In this document: piece by piece, positions 6,083-9,164 of the stretch
How positions within the stretch are numbered: the first letter of the stretch is position 1
How the letters are laid out: each line of letters opens with the position of its first letter
DNA from: Lachnospiraceae bacterium
GTDB taxonomy: Bacteria; Bacillota; Clostridia; Lachnospirales; Lachnospiraceae
DNA length: 9,164 nucleotides
Reading direction: 5' to 3'
Assembly: GCA_021202575.1 (NCBI GenBank)
Contig: JAJQCU010000058.1
Span: 1-9,164, forward strand
Notes under the pieces: model-generated
Database searches by the model: none
Seen by the model: only the letters and a program-made list of their open reading frames with translations
Told to the model about the DNA's origin: nothing
Translations under genes and position numbers: made by a program

Positions 6083-6141
6083 TTTCCACCTGTGCAGTTA
6101 CAATTCAACAGACCCTTCGCATTCAATCGCACAGGTGGAAA
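6083..6141. repeat. Perfect 13-bp inverted repeat with 33-nt spacer
   Basis: TTTCCACCTGTGC (6083-6095) is exactly complementary to GCACAGGTGGAAA (6129-6141). It lies between the converging Rpn pseudogene and the GH127 gene. On the plus strand it is followed by TGTTTCTTTCT, so it could act as a weak terminator in that direction; on the minus strand the arm is followed by AATTGG rather than a T run. The long spacer makes it unlike a typical terminator hairpin. Confidence 0.6.
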
Positions 6142-6165
6142 TGTTTCTTTCTGTCACGCTTGTAT

Positions 6166-8625
6166 TTACACTCTCACCCACACCCGCATTTCCCCTTCAC
6201 CCCGGTTGGCCCAGGCGTAATAAGGGATCATGGTCAGCGTGACCTGTTCTTCAACCGGCGGTAAATAATCCTGATACAACGGCTGCGTTTGACGTGACGA
6301 TTCAGCATCTGCAAACAGTGTCTGGTTATGTCCTGGCGTTGCAGTGTCCGCCCGCAGCGGCTGGTTTTCGACCTCCGTTAAATTGCCCTCGTGCAGCATC
6401 CGCTGCTCCGCCGCCTGATTGATACCGCATCCCGTCTTCATCCGCAGTCCCGGCACCTTCAACAGCACCATTTTATGCCCCAGCGACTCGTCCTCCTCCA
6501 TTATGATTCCACGGCAATGACTTCCAATTCTGCCCAGGTCCACGCGGTTCAGGTGCAGATCGGCGCCATTGTCCGCCTCCTCCATGCAATAGGTAATCGG
6601 TCCTCTGGTAAAAGCGACTTTTCCGATATCCTCCCTCACCTTCGGGCTAGCGGTCACCATGTGAGGTTCCATGATGAAGTCAAAATCCACTGAATCGCCG
6701 TCACGCCAGCTAGCGCTCAGATACAGATAGCCGTTTTTTAATTCCGTCTTCAGAAAGTGATCATCGGGCGTCTCTTCTCCAGCCGCCGGAACCCTTCCCC
6801 TGTTCTCTTCCTTCCATGGGTCCGGCGTTTCTTCGCTGACAGCTTTTTCCTCATCCATATCCGTCATTTCTCCGACCGGTTTTTCTCCTGTCCGGATCAG
6901 CTTCCCGCCCGAAGCCATCAATACATACTCATTTCCGCCGCAGCAAACCTGAATCCGGCTTTCCATACTCCATCCGGGAATCCGAAACGCAAGGGTATAT
7001 GGCATTCCATATGTTTCAGCATCTTTTTCGCCGGTGCGGCCCATCCCATTGTCCGGCTGCCCGTCATTTTGTTCATCCGGCCTTTCGATCTGCCTGATAT
7101 CCACATGAAAATGTCCGCCCCAGGGCATATCTGTTTCGGTCGCCAAACGCATTTCTTCCCCACCCGAGAGCACAGTCAGCTCACTTCCCACATACAGATG
7201 GATATACAGCGTCCGCGTCTCTTCCGACTGCGTGTATACGTAAGCCCCCAGGGAACTGACAATTCTAGCAATATTGGGCGGACAGCAGGCACAGCCAAAC
7301 CACTTCTGCCGCACCGGCTGCACATGCGAAAGACGGGAATCCTTATGGCAGGCGTCCGGCACCACCTCCAGAGGATTCACATAAAAAAAACTCTTCCCGT
7401 CCAGCGCCATTCCGGCCAGCACCGTGTTGTACAGCGCCCGCTCCATCACGTCCGCGTAACGGTTGTCCGCGGAAATTTCCAGCATCCTGCGGGCAAAAAA
7501 GGCCAGGCCTATGGCCGCGCAGGTCTCCGAATAGGCCTGATCATTCGGCAGGTCATAAGGACAGGAAAAGGCCTCCCCGTGCGCCGTCGCGCCGATGCCT
7601 CCGGTCACATACAGCTTTTCAGAGACGATGCTGTCCCAAAGCCGCTTGCAGGCCCGGTACAGGCTTTCATCCCCTGTCAGTCTGGCCACATCCGCCATGC
7701 CACTGTACAGATAGACCGCCCGGACCGCATGCCCCACTGCCTCTGACTGCTCCCTGACCGGCAAGTGCGCCTGATAATAAGCGTACCTGTCGGGATTCTC
7801 ATCCGCTTTCCATGGCTTTCCCTCGAGCTCCGCCCTCTTCCTGCCCTCCTGATCAAAATAATAGGGCTGACTGCCCCTCTGATTCAGGAAAAAAGAACTT
7901 AATTCCAGATATTTTCTTTCTCCGGTGACCTCGTAAAGCCTGGCCAGCGCCATCTCCGCGATCTCGTGCCCGGGATACCCCTTGCACTGCCCTTCCTCCA
8001 GCCCGAAAAAATCCACACAATAATCCGCGTACCGGCAGGCGGCCTTTAAAAGCTTCTCCTTCCCGGTGGCCTGGTAATAAGCCACTGCGCCCTCCACCAG
8101 ATGTCCCAGACAGTACAGCTCATGGTGGTCCTTCAGATTTGTGAATGCCCGGTCCATGCCGTTAATAATATAATAGGTATCCAGATAGCCGTTTTCCTGC
8201 TGAGCTGCGCAGACAATGTCGATGGCCTCATCCGCTGTCTTCTCCAGCTCCGGATCCGGATGATTGCACAGGGAATAAGCCACCGCCTCGATCCACTTGG
8301 AGAAATCTGTATCCTGAAAGACAAAGCCGTAAAATTTGTCCGGATCCTCCACGCCGTCCTCCGGCAACGTCTCAAAGCCCCGGAAGGTATAGGCAGGCGC
8401 CTTGAAGGAAACGCCCTGCTCCCGCTTTTTCTGCAACAGGCGGCCCGCCGCCCGGAAATTATGCATGCAGAAAGAGGGCGCCGCCCCAGGCACTCTGTCA
8501 TTCAGGGCTTCCCACTGATAGGGGATGACCTCGTTTCTGACCAGCTCCTGCTCTCTGTGCCAGAAATCGTCAGTGATACGTATATCCTTCAAATTGATTG
8601 GTGTACTGTAGTCATGTGCGACCAT
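6166..8625 (-). CDS. GH127 family beta-L-arabinofuranosidase, enlarged
   Basis: An 819-residue glycoside hydrolase (DUF1680/GH127) that removes beta-L-arabinofuranosyl units, known from HypBA1 of Bifidobacterium acting on hydroxyproline-linked arabinosides. The zinc and catalytic residues match HypBA1 in kind and spacing: E351 (acid/base, GEAFSC), E367 and C369 (YSETC), and the C447-C448 pair in CACCPPN, with C447 the expected nucleophile. The alpha/alpha barrel fills about 10-460 and beta-sandwich domains follow. No signal peptide is seen, so it acts in the cytoplasm on imported sugars. It is longer than the usual 640-660 residues because of acidic or polar inserts near 513-540, 578-625 and 735-792. 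The start chosen is ATG 8625, preceded by AGGGGGAG (8633-8640); it overlaps the GH27 stop by 14 nt, implying coupled translation. An upstream ATG at 8682 has no comparable site. Confidence 0.93.
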   Translation of the reverse strand: MVAHDYSTPINLKDIRITDDFWHREQELVRNEVIPYQWEALNDRVPGAAPSFCMHNFRAAGRLLQKKREQGVSFKAPAYTFRGFETLPEDGVEDPDKFYGFVFQDTDFSKWIEAVAYSLCNHPDPELEKTADEAIDIVCAAQQENGYLDTYYIINGMDRAFTNLKDHHELYCLGHLVEGAVAYYQATGKEKLLKAACRYADYCVDFFGLEEGQCKGYPGHEIAEMALARLYEVTGERKYLELSSFFLNQRGSQPYYFDQEGRKRAELEGKPWKADENPDRYAYYQAHLPVREQSEAVGHAVRAVYLYSGMADVARLTGDESLYRACKRLWDSIVSEKLYVTGGIGATAHGEAFSCPYDLPNDQAYSETCAAIGLAFFARRMLEISADNRYADVMERALYNTVLAGMALDGKSFFYVNPLEVVPDACHKDSRLSHVQPVRQKWFGCACCPPNIARIVSSLGAYVYTQSEETRTLYIHLYVGSELTVLSGGEEMRLATETDMPWGGHFHVDIRQIERPDEQNDGQPDNGMGRTGEKDAETYGMPYTLAFRIPGWSMESRIQVCCGGNEYVLMASGGKLIRTGEKPVGEMTDMDEEKAVSEETPDPWKEENRGRVPAAGEETPDDHFLKTELKNGYLYLSASWRDGDSVDFDFIMEPHMVTASPKVREDIGKVAFTRGPITYCMEEADNGADLHLNRVDLGRIGSHCRGIIMEEDESLGHKMVLLKVPGLRMKTGCGINQAAEQRMLHEGNLTEVENQPLRADTATPGHNQTLFADAESSRQTQPLYQDYLPPVEEQVTLTMIPYYAWANRGEGEMRVWVRV
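6250..6366 (-). repeat. Three 39-bp tandem units inside the GH127 gene
   Basis: Residues 754-792 consist of three 13-residue units starting NQPLRAD, NQTLFAD and TQPLYQD. In DNA each unit is 39 bp and opens with a variant of AACCAGCCGCTG. The units have diverged outside the first seven residues. They extend a C-terminal insert that most GH127 proteins lack. Confidence 0.6.
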
Positions 8626-9160
8626 CGGCAGTCTCCCCCTGACATACAATTTCAAGCCTCCACACCCGGCAGCCATGCGCACACAAAGAGGCGCGGATTT
8701 CTTCCGGCAGGCCTTTCATTGCAAACTCCGTGCACTCCCCTGTCCATAACTCTTTCCCGCCTGTAAATGAAACGTCACGCGGCATTCCCACGGACACCAG
8801 GGCGTTCATCAGGCTCCCGCCGTCCACAGACAGCTGTGCCGCCTCATCCTTCAGGTTAAAGAGAGAGGCATATGCGGCTTTCCTTTCACTGTCATACGCT
8901 GCCCAGGCCGCTTTCTCCTCATCCCTGAATATCTGCCGCGGGCGGCAGGAAGGAGGCAGCATATCCAGAATATCCCGGTTTATCAGAAGCTCATAAGTCT
9001 CCGCATCCAGCTTTGTCAGCTCCGCGCCGATCATCAGCGGAGAGCCGAAAAGACACCACAGCGTCATCATGGTGCGCTGCTCCACCTGTGTGAAACGGCT
9101 TGCCCGCTCCTGCGCCAAGCCCCCGCCAATCCTTCCCACCGGCAGCATATCGCAGTCCGG
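8612..9160 (-). CDS. GH27 family alpha-galactosidase-like protein, C-terminal part
   Basis: The last 183 or so codons of a GH27 enzyme, a family of alpha-galactosidases and beta-L-arabinopyranosidases. The visible part begins PDCDMLPVGRIG, equivalent to the family's W-x-DPDML loop, continues with RFTQVEQRTMMTLWCLFGSPLMIGAEL (the conserved helix and strand ending the barrel) and then a C-terminal beta domain. The catalytic aspartates lie upstream, beyond the right edge. Directly before PDCD the frame reads TAG at 9161-9163, where the family has Trp (TGG), so the gene may be interrupted; an internal ATG at 9148 could start only a barrel-less fragment. The stop overlaps the GH127 start by 14 nt, so both belong to one operon for plant alpha-galactosyl/arabinosyl oligosaccharides. 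Family call firm, intactness doubtful. Confidence 0.8.
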   Translation of the reverse strand, partial: PDCDMLPVGRIGGGLAQERASRFTQVEQRTMMTLWCLFGSPLMIGAELTKLDAETYELLINRDILDMLPPSCRPRQIFRDEEKAAWAAYDSERKAAYASLFNLKDEAAQLSVDGGSLMNALVSVGMPRDVSFTGGKELWTGECTEFAMKGLPEEIRASLCAHGCRVWRLEIVCQGETADGRT

Positions 9161-9164
9161 CTAG

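Noticed and set aside
6061..6165. The 13-bp inverted repeat as terminator of the GH127 gene
   Set aside because: In the minus-strand direction the second arm is followed by AATTGG, not a T run, and the loop is 33 nt.
6757..7746. Long plus-strand open frame (329 codons) opposite the GH127 gene
   Set aside because: A shadow of a firmly identified glycoside hydrolase gene in a GC-rich stretch; no family resemblance.
8626..8682. Extension of the GH127 gene to the ATG at 8682 (19 extra residues)
   Set aside because: No good ribosome site is seen there, the extra residues are unlike GH127 N-termini, and the start at 8625 has a strong site with correct spacing.
1..9164. CRISPR arrays, tRNA/rRNA genes, phage genes or defence cassettes
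   Set aside because: No regular direct-repeat/spacer pattern, tRNA-like cloverleaf, rRNA signature, phage structural gene or defence gene set was found on either strand.

Overview
The window reads like a chromosomal segment of a spore-forming, probably gut-associated Clostridia member, most likely Lachnospiraceae. The pointers are a spoIIIAA start at the left edge, strong AGGAGG-type ribosome binding sites, a decayed Rpn-family (PD-(D/E)XK) transposase-like gene of a type common in Lachnospiraceae, and glycoside hydrolases for plant polysaccharides. No rRNA, tRNA, CRISPR array or intact mobile element was seen. The taxonomy is an inference from gene content.

Left part (1-2450, all minus strand). 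The first 65 codons of spoIIIAA run off the left edge, with a good sigma-E-like promoter in front. Next is a probable three-gene operon, transcribed right to left: a zinc-dependent alcohol/polyol dehydrogenase (MDR family), a 117-residue two-helix membrane protein of unknown role, and a TetR-family regulator that ends in a strong intrinsic terminator. In front of the dehydrogenase is a perfect -10 box. A cluster of AT-rich inverted and direct repeats (2400-2450) lies immediately upstream and is a candidate operator, perhaps for the TetR protein.

Middle part (2450-5020). A consensus vegetative promoter drives a PHP-family histidinol-phosphatase-like gene, which begins with TTG, and a PAP2-family membrane phosphatase. 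The PAP2 gene carries an unusual in-frame insert flanked by 9-bp direct repeats and containing three 21-bp tandem units. It converges on a small HD-domain hydrolase gene, with a shared bidirectional terminator between them.

Scar region (5017-6165). A 3' remnant of a D-lactate/D-2-hydroxyacid dehydrogenase gene (minus) lies back to back with an Rpn-family gene (plus). The Rpn gene has lost its central nuclease core and suffered a frameshift. A perfect 13-bp inverted repeat with a 33-nt spacer follows.

Right part (6166-9164, minus strand). The 3' part of a GH27 alpha-galactosidase-like gene overlaps by 14 nt the start of a GH127 beta-L-arabinofuranosidase gene. The pair probably degrades imported galactose- and arabinose-containing plant oligosaccharides in the cytoplasm. 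The GH127 protein keeps all catalytic residues but is swollen by three acidic or repetitive inserts, one of them a 3 x 39-bp tandem repeat. At the extreme right edge the GH27 frame has an amber codon where the family has a conserved Trp. I see no clear new multi-gene system; the best leads are the repeat insertions in PAP2 and GH127, the operator cluster and the GH27 amber codon.
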